A stretch of DNA of 64,000 nt from Acidobacteriota bacterium (lineage in GTDB: Bacteria; Acidobacteriota; Vicinamibacteria; Vicinamibacterales; 2-12-FULL-66-21). Below the pieces are notes generated by a model. That model was given only the letters and a program-made list of their open reading frames with translations. It was not told the DNA's origin and ran no database searches. A program made the translations under genes and the position numbers. The stretch spans positions 169,209-233,208 of the forward strand of contig JACPDI010000040.1 of the NCBI GenBank assembly GCA_016184105.1, given 5' to 3'. Below, piece after piece: positions 51,077-60,600 of the stretch (position 1 is the first letter of the stretch; every line of letters starts with the position of its first letter).

Positions 51077-51501
51077 GACGCTCTCCGCTCATCGCTGCGG
51101 GCGGCGGCATCCGCCCGGTCGAACGAAATCCGGTGACCGAGCCGCGTGCGCGACATGCGCACCGTTCCTGCCGGCAGCTCCAGCACGCCAAGCGTGCCGG
51201 GCCGCGGCAAGCGGAGACGCCACGGCCGGAGGTCCGTGACGACGTCGACGACGACGCCTCGCGCGTCGAGCGCAACCACGTCGATCGCGAAGCGCATTCC
51301 GCAGGTATGCACGCCGCGGCTCGGCACGATCCAGAGCGCATCGCCAGGCGCGAGCGCGTCGCGGCCCATCAGGCCGCGGCGTCGCGCCGACCGGGTGGCG
51401 GCGATTTCCAGGCTCTGCGCGAGCAGCAGACCGGAGTCCGTGTTGCGCACGAAGAAGCCGGTATCGCCGGGCGAAGCACTCCGCAGCAGGTCAGGGGTCA
51501 T
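51073..51501 (-). CDS. DUF192 protein
   Basis: A 142-residue protein with the DUF192 core: RRRGLMGRDALAPGDALWI, VHTCGMRFAIDVVALDARG and VVVDVVTDLRPWRLRLP. The family fold is a small beta-barrel and its function is unknown. No signal peptide is visible in this copy. It sits between tadC and the ATPase with ATGA overlaps on both sides, a frequent companion of tad loci. Confidence 0.85.
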   Translation of the reverse strand: MTPDLLRSASPGDTGFFVRNTDSGLLLAQSLEIAATRSARRRGLMGRDALAPGDALWIVPSRGVHTCGMRFAIDVVALDARGVVVDVVTDLRPWRLRLPRPGTLGVLELPAGTVRMSRTRLGHRISFDRADAAARSDERRAS

Positions 51502-52424
51502 CGGCCTGTGTTGTCGATGATCGGGAACAGGACCTGCACGAACTTGATGGCGGCCGGGCCGATGGTCACGACCCAGATCGCCGGGAAGATACAGAACACG
51601 AGCGGGAACACCATCTTGACGCCGGTCTTCGCGGCGGCCTCCTCGGCGCGCTGCCGGCGCTTGGTGCGCATGGTGTCCGAGTGCACGCGCAGCGACTGCG
51701 CGACGCTGGTGCCGAACTTGTCGGTCTGGATCAGCATCGTGACCAGGGAGCTCAGGTCGTCCACGCCCGTGCGATCCGCGAGGTTGCGGAGCGCCTCGGC
51801 GCGCGGCTTGCCGGCGCGCAGCTCGAGGTTGATCAGCCGCAGCTCGTCGGCCAGATCGGGGTAGGCGAACGCCAGCTCCTGCGCGACGCGCGCGATGGCC
51901 TGGTCGAGGCCGAGGCCCGCCTCCACGCTGACGACCATCAGGTCGAGCGCGTCGGCGAGCGACAGCCGGATCCGGTGCTGCCGCCGCTTGGCGATGCGCG
52001 CCAGCGCCATGCCGGGCAGCAGCCAGCCCACGCCGGCGCCGCCGATGGCCAGCGCGACGTTCGGGCGCCCGACGATCGGCGAGGAGAGCACCGCGAACAC
52101 GACGAGCGAGAAGGCCACGCGGATGCCGAAGAACACCGTGAGCGCCTCGTCGCGGCGGAAGCCCGCCTGCACGAGGCGCAGCCGCAGCGTGCCCATCTCG
52201 CGCGGCGATCTCGGCGCCTTTTCGCCGAGGCGCTTGAGCGCGCCCACCAGCGACTTGAAGCGCGGACGGCGCTCCTCCGGCCTTTCGTGGAACGACGCGA
52301 TCTCCTCGAGGCGCCGGTCGATCGCCACCGCGGCGCCGCCGCTGCGCCCCAGCACCGCCATCGCGGTGAAGCCGATCAGCACGGTGCCGATGAGGAAGAC
52401 GAGGATCGGAATCAGCATCGACAC
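51498..52424 (-). CDS. tadC: Tad pilus inner-membrane platform protein TadC
   Basis: A 308-residue type II secretion F-domain protein with membrane segments at ~residues 5-25, 105-145 and 275-300 and the conserved cytoplasmic LADALDLMVVSVEAGLGLDQ followed by AFAYPDLADELRLINLELR. It forms the platform with TadB, on which TadA acts. GTG 52424 (ATG 52418 also in frame) starts right after the tadB stop. Confidence 0.9.
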   Translation of the reverse strand: MSMLIPILVFLIGTVLIGFTAMAVLGRSGGAAVAIDRRLEEIASFHERPEERRPRFKSLVGALKRLGEKAPRSPREMGTLRLRLVQAGFRRDEALTVFFGIRVAFSLVVFAVLSSPIVGRPNVALAIGGAGVGWLLPGMALARIAKRRQHRIRLSLADALDLMVVSVEAGLGLDQAIARVAQELAFAYPDLADELRLINLELRAGKPRAEALRNLADRTGVDDLSSLVTMLIQTDKFGTSVAQSLRVHSDTMRTKRRQRAEEAAAKTGVKMVFPLVFCIFPAIWVVTIGPAAIKFVQVLFPIIDNTGR

Positions 52425-52425
52425 G

Positions 52426-53403
52426 TCACACCTCGATCTTGATGACCTGGCGGATCCAGAAATAGCCGATCGTCTGCATCACCGCCGCGCCGATGAGCAT
52501 GGTCTGGCCCATGCGCTCGCGGAAGAGCAGGTTCATGTGATCGGGGTTGATGAACGAGAGCGCGACGGCCAGGCCGATCGGCAGGCCGAGCAGCACGTAG
52601 CCGGTGAAACGGCCGTGCGCCGTGTACACGCGCACCTGCCGCAGGATCTTGAACCGCTCGCGCACCACGTGCGCGAGATTCTCGAGGATCTCGGCGAGGT
52701 TGCCGCCGGTGTCCCGCTGGATCAGCACGGCGGTCGCGAAGAACTTCACGTCCAGCAGCGGCACGCGGTGGGTGAGGTTCTCGAGCGCGTCCTTCATGGG
52801 CAGGCCGAAGTTCTGCTCGTCGAATGTCTTGCGGAACTCGGGGCCGACGGGATCTTCCAGCTCGTCGGCGGCCATCTTCAGGCCGCTCGCGAAGGCGTGA
52901 CCCGCCTTGAGCGCGCGGCTGATGAGGTCGAGCGCCTCCGGGAACTGCTCTTCGAACTTCCGCAGGCGCGCGACGCGCTTCTGGCGCAGCACGACGAACG
53001 GGAGCGCAAAGCCGGCCGCGGCTCCGATCGGGAGCGTCGCCGCGTTGTGCAGCACCACGATCGAGGACACGGCGCCGAGCGAGGCCAGGGCGAATCCGGT
53101 CAGGATGACGCCGCTGGCGCTCGCCTTCCTCATGCCCGACTGCTCGATCCACCGGCTGAACGCGTTCCCTCTCGCGCTCTGGCCGATCAGGCGGTCGAGG
53201 CCGGGCATCGGCCCTTCCTTGATCGCCTTGATCAGTTCGGGCTTGGCGGCCTTCTCGTCCTCGTCGTAGCCCTGGAGCTGGGCGAGGCGCTCTTCCATGC
53301 GCTTCTCAGCCATCGCCTCGGGCATCTTCATGAACAGGTAGTACCCGAGCAGCGCGAGCCCCGCGCCGAACAGGAAGATGAGGAGCAGCAGCAGGACGTT
53401 CAT
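52426..53403 (-). CDS. tadB: Tad pilus inner-membrane platform protein TadB
   Basis: A 325-residue F-domain protein: FPEALDLISRALKAGHAFAS, VLIQRDTGGNLAEILENLAH and four membrane segments. ATG 53403 overlaps the tadA stop (TGATG). TadB and TadC are paralogous halves of the platform. Confidence 0.92.
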   Translation of the reverse strand: MNVLLLLLIFLFGAGLALLGYYLFMKMPEAMAEKRMEERLAQLQGYDEDEKAAKPELIKAIKEGPMPGLDRLIGQSARGNAFSRWIEQSGMRKASASGVILTGFALASLGAVSSIVVLHNAATLPIGAAAGFALPFVVLRQKRVARLRKFEEQFPEALDLISRALKAGHAFASGLKMAADELEDPVGPEFRKTFDEQNFGLPMKDALENLTHRVPLLDVKFFATAVLIQRDTGGNLAEILENLAHVVRERFKILRQVRVYTAHGRFTGYVLLGLPIGLAVALSFINPDHMNLLFRERMGQTMLIGAAVMQTIGYFWIRQVIKIEV

Positions 53404-54746
53404 CACTTCACCTCGGTAATGCCTTCGAACATGTTCGGCGGCAGGTGGACGCCGGACGCCTTGAGGCGCTCGCAGACCTTGGGCCGCACGCCGGTCGCGC
53501 GGAACCGCCCGATCACCTTGCCGTCCTGGGTGATCCCCAGCTTCTCGAATACGTAGATGTCCTGCATCGTGATCACGTCGCCTTCCATGCCCGTGATCTC
53601 GGAGATGCTCGTGATCTTGCGGGTGCCGTCGCTCATGCGGGCCCCCTGCACGACCACCTGGATGGCCGACGCGATCTGCTGCCGCATCGAGCGCTCCGGC
53701 AGGTTCATCCCGGCCATGGAGATCATGGTCTCGATACGCGACAGCGCGTCGCGCGGCGTGTTGGCGTGGACGGTCGTCAGCGATCCATCGTGGCCGGTGT
53801 TCATCGCCTGCAGCATGTCGAGCGCTTCCTCGCCGCGGACCTCGCCGATGACGATGCGGTCGGGGCGCATGCGAAGCGCGTTGATGACGAGCTGGCGCTG
53901 GCGCACGGCCCCCTTGCCCTCGACGTTCGGCGGCCGGGTCTCCAGCCGCGCGACGTGCTCCTGGTGGAGCTGCAATTCCGCCGCGTCCTCGATCGTCACG
54001 ATGCGCTCGCGCTCCGAGATGAAGCTCGAGAGGATGTTGAGCAGCGTCGTCTTGCCGGAGCCGGTGCCGCCGCTGATGATGATGTTGAGGCGCGAGCGGA
54101 CGCAGTGCTCGAGGAACTCGAGCATGGGGCGCGTGATCGCGCGCAGCGTCACCAGGTTTTCCGCCTGCAGGCGCTCGGCCGGAAAGCGGCGGATCGAGAG
54201 CAGCGGGCCGTCGACGGCGAGCGGCGGGATGATCGCGTTGACGCGCGAGCCGTCCGGCAGGCGCGCGTCCACCATCGGCGAGCTGTCGTCCACGCGGCGG
54301 CCGACGGCGCTGACGATGCGGTCGATGACGCGCATCAGGTGCTTGTCGTCCTGGAAGCCGGTGGCGAGCCGCTCGAGCTTGCCGCCGCGCTCGACGTACA
54401 CCTGGTTGTAGGTGTTCACCAGGATGTCGGTGACCGTCGGGTCGCGCATGATCGGCTCGAGCGGGCCGAAGCCGAACACCTCGTCGAGGACGTCGCCGAG
54501 GATCGCGTCGCGCTCGCCCATGCTGAGCGGCATGTTCTCTTCGGCAATCAGCTCGAAGAGCAGCGACCTGATCTCCCCCTCGGCGCGCGCGCGATCGGCG
54601 GTGGCCAGCGCCTCGAGATTCAGCCGGTTGAGCAGCTTCCGGTGGACGTTCGCCTTCAGTTCGATGTACTGCGGGCGGTGCGTCGGCGCCGGGGGACGAG
54701 GCGCCCCTGGCGCGGATGGCGAGCTGACGGAGTTGATGGACGACAT
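53403..54746 (-). CDS. tadA: Tad secretion ATPase TadA/CpaF
   Basis: A 447-residue type II/IV secretion ATPase that powers Flp pilus assembly. Walker A is [36 protein letters not shown] holds the Walker B region, and [20 protein letters not shown] is the His box. The N-terminal region is Pro/Ser-rich. Starts directly after the tadZ stop. Confidence 0.95.
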   Translation of the reverse strand: MSSINSVSSPSAPGAPRPPAPTHRPQYIELKANVHRKLLNRLNLEALATADRARAEGEIRSLLFELIAEENMPLSMGERDAILGDVLDEVFGFGPLEPIMRDPTVTDILVNTYNQVYVERGGKLERLATGFQDDKHLMRVIDRIVSAVGRRVDDSSPMVDARLPDGSRVNAIIPPLAVDGPLLSIRRFPAERLQAENLVTLRAITRPMLEFLEHCVRSRLNIIISGGTGSGKTTLLNILSSFISERERIVTIEDAAELQLHQEHVARLETRPPNVEGKGAVRQRQLVINALRMRPDRIVIGEVRGEEALDMLQAMNTGHDGSLTTVHANTPRDALSRIETMISMAGMNLPERSMRQQIASAIQVVVQGARMSDGTRKITSISEITGMEGDVITMQDIYVFEKLGITQDGKVIGRFRATGVRPKVCERLKASGVHLPPNMFEGITEVK

Positions 54747-55928
54747 TTACAGAATCCCCAGGAACCGCGCCTTCTTCACCGGTTCCGCCTGTTGCTGTTC
54801 AAGGCCCACGAGCTGCCGCGTGAACGCACCGAACTGCTCGGCAATCTCCGAGTTGTCGGTCATCGACAGCGGCACGCCGGAATTGAGCGCGGTCGCCACG
54901 GTGCGGTAGTCGCTCGCGAACGAGTGGTGAATCGAGTAGCCGAGCGCCGTTTCGATCTGCTTGGGCGCGATCATGTGCTGGTCGGTGACCCGGTTCAGCA
55001 GGATGCGCACCCGCTCGCTGCCCGCGCCGAGCTGCCGGACGCGTTCGACGAGGCGTTGCGCGTTGCGGATCGAGGGGACGTCGGGGTTGGCGACCAGGAA
55101 GATCGTGTCGGCGGCATACAGCGCCGCGATCGAGATCGCGTTGATGGTGTTGCCGGCGTCGATGACCACGTAGTCGTACACCTTGGTCAGCACCCGCAGC
55201 AGCTCCTCGATCGGCGCGGCATCGCCCGCGTTCGGCCGGTCGAACTGCTCCGAGCCGGCGAGGATGTCGAGCCCGGACTTGTGCCTGGCCGCCAGCTCCT
55301 TCAGGAAGTCCTTGTCCAGACGGTGCAGGTTCTCGATCGCGTCGAGGATCGTGAAGCGCGGCCGCACCCCCAGGAACAGCGCCACCTCGCCGAGCGACTG
55401 CTTGAAGTCCACGACGATCGTGGACCGCTTGGTCAGGCGCATCAGCTCGACGGCCGTGTTCACCGCCACCGTCGTCGTCCCGCAGCCCCCTTTCGCGCCG
55501 AGGAACACGTGGGTGACGCACGCCTGCTTGCCCGCGCCGACGGTGGCCTCCCGGCGCGCGGCGGTGCGGCGGACGGCCCCCTGAAACGCCTCCTGCATCG
55601 AGCGCGCCGCGGGCGTGTTGAAGTCGGTGGGCCAGGCGAAAAACTCGTTCGCCCCGGCGCGCATCGCCTGGAGGATCCGTTCAGGCTCGGCGGCGGCGGC
55701 GACGGCGAAAATGGCCAGCGCCGGCGTGCCGGCGCGCAGCCGCTCGATCGCCGCCATGCCGGACGACGTGTCGTAGCGGATGTCCACGACGGCGACGTCC
55801 GGATGGGACGTCGTGCCGGCGCGCTCTTCGATGATGCCGACGGGAACTCCGCCGGCCCGCAGCAGGGTCGATGCCTGCCTGCGGAACTCGTCGTCGGACG
55901 AGACGATCAGTGCAGCGAGTTGTGCCAT
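54747..55928 (-). CDS. cpaE: Tad localization protein TadZ/CpaE
   Basis: A 393-residue protein with an N-terminal atypical receiver domain (ALIVSSDDEFRRQASTLL, VAVVDIRYD) and a C-terminal ParA/MinD ATPase with deviant Walker A FLGAKGGCGTTTVAVNTA. It marks the pilus assembly site at the cell pole in studied systems. Located between tadG and tadA. Confidence 0.9.
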   Translation of the reverse strand: MAQLAALIVSSDDEFRRQASTLLRAGGVPVGIIEERAGTTSHPDVAVVDIRYDTSSGMAAIERLRAGTPALAIFAVAAAAEPERILQAMRAGANEFFAWPTDFNTPAARSMQEAFQGAVRRTAARREATVGAGKQACVTHVFLGAKGGCGTTTVAVNTAVELMRLTKRSTIVVDFKQSLGEVALFLGVRPRFTILDAIENLHRLDKDFLKELAARHKSGLDILAGSEQFDRPNAGDAAPIEELLRVLTKVYDYVVIDAGNTINAISIAALYAADTIFLVANPDVPSIRNAQRLVERVRQLGAGSERVRILLNRVTDQHMIAPKQIETALGYSIHHSFASDYRTVATALNSGVPLSMTDNSEIAEQFGAFTRQLVGLEQQQAEPVKKARFLGIL

Positions 55929-55996
55929 GGCTTTGCGGCCCTCCGGAGCCGCGTGGCCAACGATCTGTTGCGACGTCCGCGTGTGTCTACATCCGG

Positions 55997-57172
55997 TTAC
56001 TTGACGATGCGGATCGCGTACGGAAACGCGTTCTTCGGCGCCGGTCCCCCCGACGATCCCGAGCCGCCGCCGATCGGCGTGATGTAGGCGATCACGTCGT
56101 TGCCAACCATGCCGGCGACGAACACGCCGAGGAAATTCGCGACCTTGAAGTCCGCGTAGCGCCCTTCTCTCTTCCCCCGTGCGAAGTACTCCGGGTCGTA
56201 CAGCGGGATCGGCCGGACGCGCGGGCTGATGGGGAACGCGCTGTTCTGCACGCACTGGCAGCCCTCGTTCCAGACCGCGTTCGGATCCTTGGCGACGAGA
56301 TCCTCGATCCCCTGTTTGGTCGGGCCCACCATGTTGCCCGGCTCGACCGTGATCGGCTGGTCCCACTCAAACTCCGCGTGGGCACAGCTCGCGATCGCGG
56401 CGCGGTATTCGTCCGCACCGCGCGGATAACCGGGGATGACGATCGGGTTGTAGATGCTCGGCGACACCTGCGTGTCGTTGCTCGCCTTCAGGATGACCTT
56501 CGTGCCACGGTCGAGAACGGGGTCGTAGCCGGTGTAGTTGTCCTCGGTCGCGGGGATGTAAACATCGGCCGGGTTGAGCGGAGCCCCCTTGTTGGTGAAC
56601 ATCTCGAACGTGCTCGTCATCGAGTTGAACGGCGGGCTCGTCTTCTCGTCCCAGCGATCGGGAATCATGAACGGCAGGACGCAATCCATCGCGTCGGCCG
56701 GCGAGGCTTCCGCGGTTGCCGTTGCGGCGATATCGGACGTGGAGGTCCCGAAGATCCTCGCGATGAACAGACCGACCGGGTTGGAGCGCGCGGAGGTCCG
56801 GTGCGCGGTCACCTTGACGCGGTTCATCTCCCCGAAGGAGCCCTCCTCGAAGGTGACGTCGCCTTGCGACGGGTCGACCGACACCTCCACGCTCATGACG
56901 AGGTTGGCCTTCGCGCGCGCCACCGCGTTGGTGACCGCCGGGCCGGTCAGCGATCGATCGTCGTAATCGTCGAAGGCCAGGGCGGTGGCGCCGGCGTGCG
57001 CGCCGGCGTCCGCCGCGTTCTGCGCTTCGGCCCGGGCCGCCATCAGCATGCCGACGTCAATCGCCAGCATCGAGGCTGCGACGAATCCCAGGAACCCGAC
57101 CCCGACGAACACGAGCGACATCCCGCGCTCGTTGCGATACAGGTTCCGCCCGGACACGTGCCTGCTCCGCAT
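55997..57172 (-). CDS. TadG-like pilus assembly/minor pseudopilin protein
   Basis: A 391-residue protein with an N-terminal basic segment and membrane helix (GMSLVFVGVGFLGFVAASML followed by AIDVGMLMAARAEAQNAADA), the TadG/TadE-type anchor. The extracytoplasmic part is ~300 residues, Cys-containing (NEGCQCVQNSAFP), without an obvious von Willebrand motif. It ends in a Gly/Ser-rich stretch. ATG 57172 is chosen over the longer frame because the anchor begins there. Confidence 0.82.
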   Translation of the reverse strand: MRSRHVSGRNLYRNERGMSLVFVGVGFLGFVAASMLAIDVGMLMAARAEAQNAADAGAHAGATALAFDDYDDRSLTGPAVTNAVARAKANLVMSVEVSVDPSQGDVTFEEGSFGEMNRVKVTAHRTSARSNPVGLFIARIFGTSTSDIAATATAEASPADAMDCVLPFMIPDRWDEKTSPPFNSMTSTFEMFTNKGAPLNPADVYIPATEDNYTGYDPVLDRGTKVILKASNDTQVSPSIYNPIVIPGYPRGADEYRAAIASCAHAEFEWDQPITVEPGNMVGPTKQGIEDLVAKDPNAVWNEGCQCVQNSAFPISPRVRPIPLYDPEYFARGKREGRYADFKVANFLGVFVAGMVGNDVIAYITPIGGGSGSSGGPAPKNAFPYAIRIVK

Positions 57173-57194
57173 GATCAGCCTCCCCAGGCCCCCT

Positions 57195-59189
57195 TCAGGG
57201 GATCGGCCTGGTATTGGGCGCGGCGCGGACGACCGCTTCGTACGCACTCTGCGCCTCCTTCAGCTTCGCTTCGGCCTCGGCAAGCGCCTTCTGCCGCTTG
57301 GCCTCTTCGGCGGCGAGCTTCTTCTGCTGCTCCTCCGCCTTCTTGCGGTCCTCTTCGGCCTTCTTCCGGTCCTCGGCCGCCTTCCTCGCCACCGTGGCGT
57401 CGCGCTTCGCCTGCTCGCTCGCGGCCGCTTCGAGCTTCTTCTTGTCCTCTTCGGCCTTCTTCAGCGCGGCGCGCGCTTCCTCTTCCTGCTGCTTCTTCTG
57501 TTCGGCCGCGGCGCGGGCGGCGGCCTTTTCCGCCTCCGCCTGGCGCTTCGCCTCGAGGGCGCGCTGCTCCTGCTCGCGCTTGCGCGCCTCCTCGATCTGC
57601 TTCAGCTCTTTCTTCGACGGGGCCCTGGCCTGCGGCGCGGCCGCGGCGGGCGTTTCCGCCTTCTGCACCGGCGCGGGCGATACCGGCTGCGTGGCGCGCT
57701 GCGGCTGCTGCGGCGGGGCGCTCACCGCGGGCTGCTGCGCGGGCGCCTGCTTCGGCTGAACCGACACCTCGCTCCCCGGCTGCGATGCGCCGTAGCGCGG
57801 CGAGTTGGTATACGCCGGCGGCGGCGCGATCGTCTTGTTGGGAGGGCCGATGAAGGGCGCAACCATGTTCGGCAGACCCTCGGACACGCCGTGCGATCCG
57901 CGGCGAACGATGTAGGGGGTGATCATCACGACCAGCTCGGTCTGGTTCTTCTGGTGCGCCCGGCTGCGGAACAGCAGCCCGAGGATCGGGATGTCACCGA
58001 TGCCGGGAACCTTCGACATCGACTGGTTCAGCGTGTTGTTCAGCAATCCGGCGATGGCGAAGGTCTGGCCGTTCTGCAGCTCGACTTCCGTCTCCGTGCG
58101 GCGGGTCGAGAGCGCCGGCACGCGGAACCCTTCGAGCGTGATCGCGTTGCTGAAGTCCAGGGCGCTCACTTCCGGCCGGACCTTCAGACGCACCATCTCG
58201 TCGCCGAGAATCGTGGGCGTGAAGTTCAGGCGGACGCCGAACTCCTTGAACATGATCGAGATCGCGACGGCGCCCGAGGTGGGCGTCGCCACGGGGTACG
58301 GATACTCGCCTCCGGCGAGGAAGCTGGCTTCCTTGCCGTCAACCGCGATCAGGTTCGGCTCCGCGAGGCTCTGGAACAGGCCCTTGTTCGACAGCGCCTT
58401 CATGACGGCGCCGATGCCTTCCTTCGCGTTGAACACGAACAGGTTCAGGAAGTCGCTGAAGAGCAGCTTGCCGTCCTCGAAGTCGGGGCCCGGGAACTGC
58501 CCGGTGCCGGCGCGGCCGAACCACTCCGACTCGTAGTTGTTGGCGAAGTAGCTCGCGCCCAGCTCCTGCAGCGCGCTGCGGCTGACTTCCGCGAAGCGCA
58601 CGCGCAGCATGACCTGGTTCGACGCGATGCCTTCCTGCATCTTCAGCAGGTTGACGACGTTCTCTTTCTTCTCGGCGTAGGCGATCGCCACTTCCGCCGC
58701 CTTCTCGACGACGTACGGCGTGGACACCTTGCCGGAGAGGACGACGTCCTTGCCGCTGCCGGTGACCGAGATCGGCTCGCCGGGGAACAGCTGGCGCAGC
58801 TGGTTGGAGAGCACGCTCAGGTCGCGGCGCACCGTGACCTCGAACGTGCGAATCGCGCCGGTCTTCTCCCAGACGAACAGCGAGATCGTGCCCGGCGCCT
58901 TGCCGTGGATCAGGATCTGCTGCGGTGCGGTCACGAGCGCGTCGGCGACGTCGGGGACCGTCAGCGACACGCGCGAAATCGCGGCGCCGACGTTGAGCAC
59001 GGTCGATCGGCCGACGAGCAGGTCGATGACGCTGGTGGAGGCCGCCGGAGCGGGCCTGCCGTCGCTCGAGTACGAAACGCTCTGGACCTGCGCCTGCGGC
59101 GCGGCGACCAGGATGATGATGATGAAAACCGGCAGCGCGACCTGGAAGGCCCGCGGCCGCATGCGCGTCAATGACATGAACATGCTCAT
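57195..59189 (-). CDS. cpaC: Tad outer-membrane secretin (CpaC/RcpA) with long TolA-like coiled-coil tail
   Basis: A 664-residue secretin. A signal/anchor (FQVALPVFIIIILVAAPQAQ), a pilus-assembly N-domain (RSTVLNVGAAISRVSLTVPD), a BON-like part and the secretin core (VRLNFTPTILGDEMVRLKVR, KVPGIGDIPILGLLFRS) occupy residues 1-430. Unusually, a Pro-rich linker and then ~140 residues of Lys/Ala/Glu coiled coil follow (from about residue 522, e.g. ELKQIEEARKREQEQRALEA, EEDRKKAEEQQKKLAAEEAK). Ordinary CpaC proteins end soon after the core. The tail resembles TolA-type helices. Confidence 0.9.
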   Translation of the reverse strand: MSMFMSLTRMRPRAFQVALPVFIIIILVAAPQAQVQSVSYSSDGRPAPAASTSVIDLLVGRSTVLNVGAAISRVSLTVPDVADALVTAPQQILIHGKAPGTISLFVWEKTGAIRTFEVTVRRDLSVLSNQLRQLFPGEPISVTGSGKDVVLSGKVSTPYVVEKAAEVAIAYAEKKENVVNLLKMQEGIASNQVMLRVRFAEVSRSALQELGASYFANNYESEWFGRAGTGQFPGPDFEDGKLLFSDFLNLFVFNAKEGIGAVMKALSNKGLFQSLAEPNLIAVDGKEASFLAGGEYPYPVATPTSGAVAISIMFKEFGVRLNFTPTILGDEMVRLKVRPEVSALDFSNAITLEGFRVPALSTRRTETEVELQNGQTFAIAGLLNNTLNQSMSKVPGIGDIPILGLLFRSRAHQKNQTELVVMITPYIVRRGSHGVSEGLPNMVAPFIGPPNKTIAPPPAYTNSPRYGASQPGSEVSVQPKQAPAQQPAVSAPPQQPQRATQPVSPAPVQKAETPAAAAPQARAPSKKELKQIEEARKREQEQRALEAKRQAEAEKAAARAAAEQKKQQEEEARAALKKAEEDKKKLEAAASEQAKRDATVARKAAEDRKKAEEDRKKAEEQQKKLAAEEAKRQKALAEAEAKLKEAQSAYEAVVRAAPNTRPIP

Positions 59190-59202
59190 GGCGGACCTCC
59201 TC

Positions 59203-60060
59203 TCAGCGAATGACTTCGTTTGTACGTTTATCCCCGCGGATGACCTCGACGGTCGGCGCGGGGGCCTCGGTGACGACGGGGGCGACCGGTCGCGGCGCGC
59301 GCGGGCGCGCGCTGGCGACGAGCACCGACTTCGCGGGTGTCTGCGCCGGCGCCGCGCCCATCAGCGCGGACGTCTTGATGCCCGTGGTGTCGGGCGCGCC
59401 CTGATCGAGCGGGTTGCGCAGCGCGAGCTGCACTCTCCCCTCGGTGCTCGCCAGCGCCAGGCGCTCGGACTGCTCCGGCGTGACGAGCAACGTCACGACG
59501 TTGACCTGCACCGGCTTGCCGTCCTTCCTGTCCTGCTCGAGGCGCGTGCCGGCGGTCAGCACCGGGATGTTCGTGAGGACGACCTTCGTGGTCGTGTCCT
59601 GGGCCTGCTGGGTCGGGCTCGCGGTGGCGAGCACGTCCACGTGGGTGCCGGGCAGCACGTACCCGGCGACGCCGATGACCTCGTTGACGCGCACCGACAC
59701 GGCACGCATGCCAGGCGGAATCACCGGCGGCAGGCCGGCGCCCGCGTCCTTGGCCGCGAGCTTGCCCGGCAGGATGGGCTCGTTGCGCACGATGGGGGAC
59801 ACCACGCCGCGGCCGATCAACTCGCTCGGGCTCGCGAACGCGCCCTCGGGCGCCTGTCCTTTCGGCCACTGCACGATCCGCAGGTCGTCCGCCTTGATCT
59901 CGGTGGCGAGCTGCAGATCAGCGGCCGCGACGACCACCGGCTGCGTCGGCGTGGTCACGGTCCGCACCGGCGCGCTCTGCATGTAGTTGTAGGTGGCGTA
60001 GGCGAGACCGCCTCCTGCGGTCACCGCCAGCGCCAGAACGGCGAAGATTCGGTTGCGCAT
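59203..60060 (-). CDS. cpaB: Tad pilus assembly protein CpaB/RcpC
   Basis: A 285-residue periplasmic protein with an N-terminal membrane anchor (IFAVLALAVTAGGGLAYATY), an SAF/AFP-like domain (VVVAAADLQLATEIKADDLR) and the RcpC core (GMRAVSVRVNEVIGVAGYVL, PGTHVDVLAT). It works with the secretin encoded 13 nt downstream. The C-terminus is Ala/Pro-rich. Confidence 0.92.
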   Translation of the reverse strand: MRNRIFAVLALAVTAGGGLAYATYNYMQSAPVRTVTTPTQPVVVAAADLQLATEIKADDLRIVQWPKGQAPEGAFASPSELIGRGVVSPIVRNEPILPGKLAAKDAGAGLPPVIPPGMRAVSVRVNEVIGVAGYVLPGTHVDVLATASPTQQAQDTTTKVVLTNIPVLTAGTRLEQDRKDGKPVQVNVVTLLVTPEQSERLALASTEGRVQLALRNPLDQGAPDTTGIKTSALMGAAPAQTPAKSVLVASARPRAPRPVAPVVTEAPAPTVEVIRGDKRTNEVIR

Positions 60061-60124
60061 TGCTTCTCCTCACGGGGTGCCCGTTGCAAGGCCTCCCGTG
60101 AACCTCCAGGCTCCTGTTTGCGGT

Positions 60125-60589
60125 TTACGACCCTTCCTTACGCATGGCAGCTGTCGCCTTCATCTCCAGTGAGTTGTCAACGCCAGAGCCTCCGCCGAGC
60201 AGCTGGGTGATCGGCTGAAGCACGATGAATTGAAACGGATACGTCACGGTGACGGTCGAGACCGGCACCGTCCCGACCATGGCATCCTGGACGGCGACGT
60301 ACGCCTCGCACGGCGCGGCGTCGATGCACTGGTCCAGGCCGCCGTTCTTCATGTACTGCGCCACGAGGCTCTTCGCCGTCGCCGGATCCGAGTTCGGCGT
60401 CACGGAATACCGCGCCCCCTCGCGGGCGGCGTTGGTCAGCACCTGCTTGTACTGGTAGGCGCGCCCGAACTCGAAAATGCCGACCGCGATCGCGAGCAGC
60501 ATCGGGATGGCGAAGGCGGCCTCGAGCAGGGCCGCGCCGCGTTCCCTCTTCCGTCGATCGGCGTGTTGCGGCTGCGGATTCAGCGCCAT
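60125..60589 (-). CDS. tadE: TadE-like minor pseudopilin
   Basis: A 154-residue protein: basic N-terminus and RGAALLEAAFAIPMLLAIAV with conserved Glu, then FEFGRAYQYKQVLTNAAREG, the TadE signature. Cleaved by TadV in studied systems. ATG 60589 is chosen because the signature follows at residue 17. Two Cys residues (CIDAAPC) could form a disulfide. Confidence 0.87.
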   Translation of the reverse strand: MALNPQPQHADRRKRERGAALLEAAFAIPMLLAIAVGIFEFGRAYQYKQVLTNAAREGARYSVTPNSDPATAKSLVAQYMKNGGLDQCIDAAPCEAYVAVQDAMVGTVPVSTVTVTYPFQFIVLQPITQLLGGGSGVDNSLEMKATAAMRKEGS

Positions 60590-60600
60590 GGTCGTCACCC

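Noticed and set aside
53445..56087. 880-residue plus-strand open frame opposite tadA and tadZ
   Set aside because: Arg/Asp/Val-rich antisense shadow without domains.
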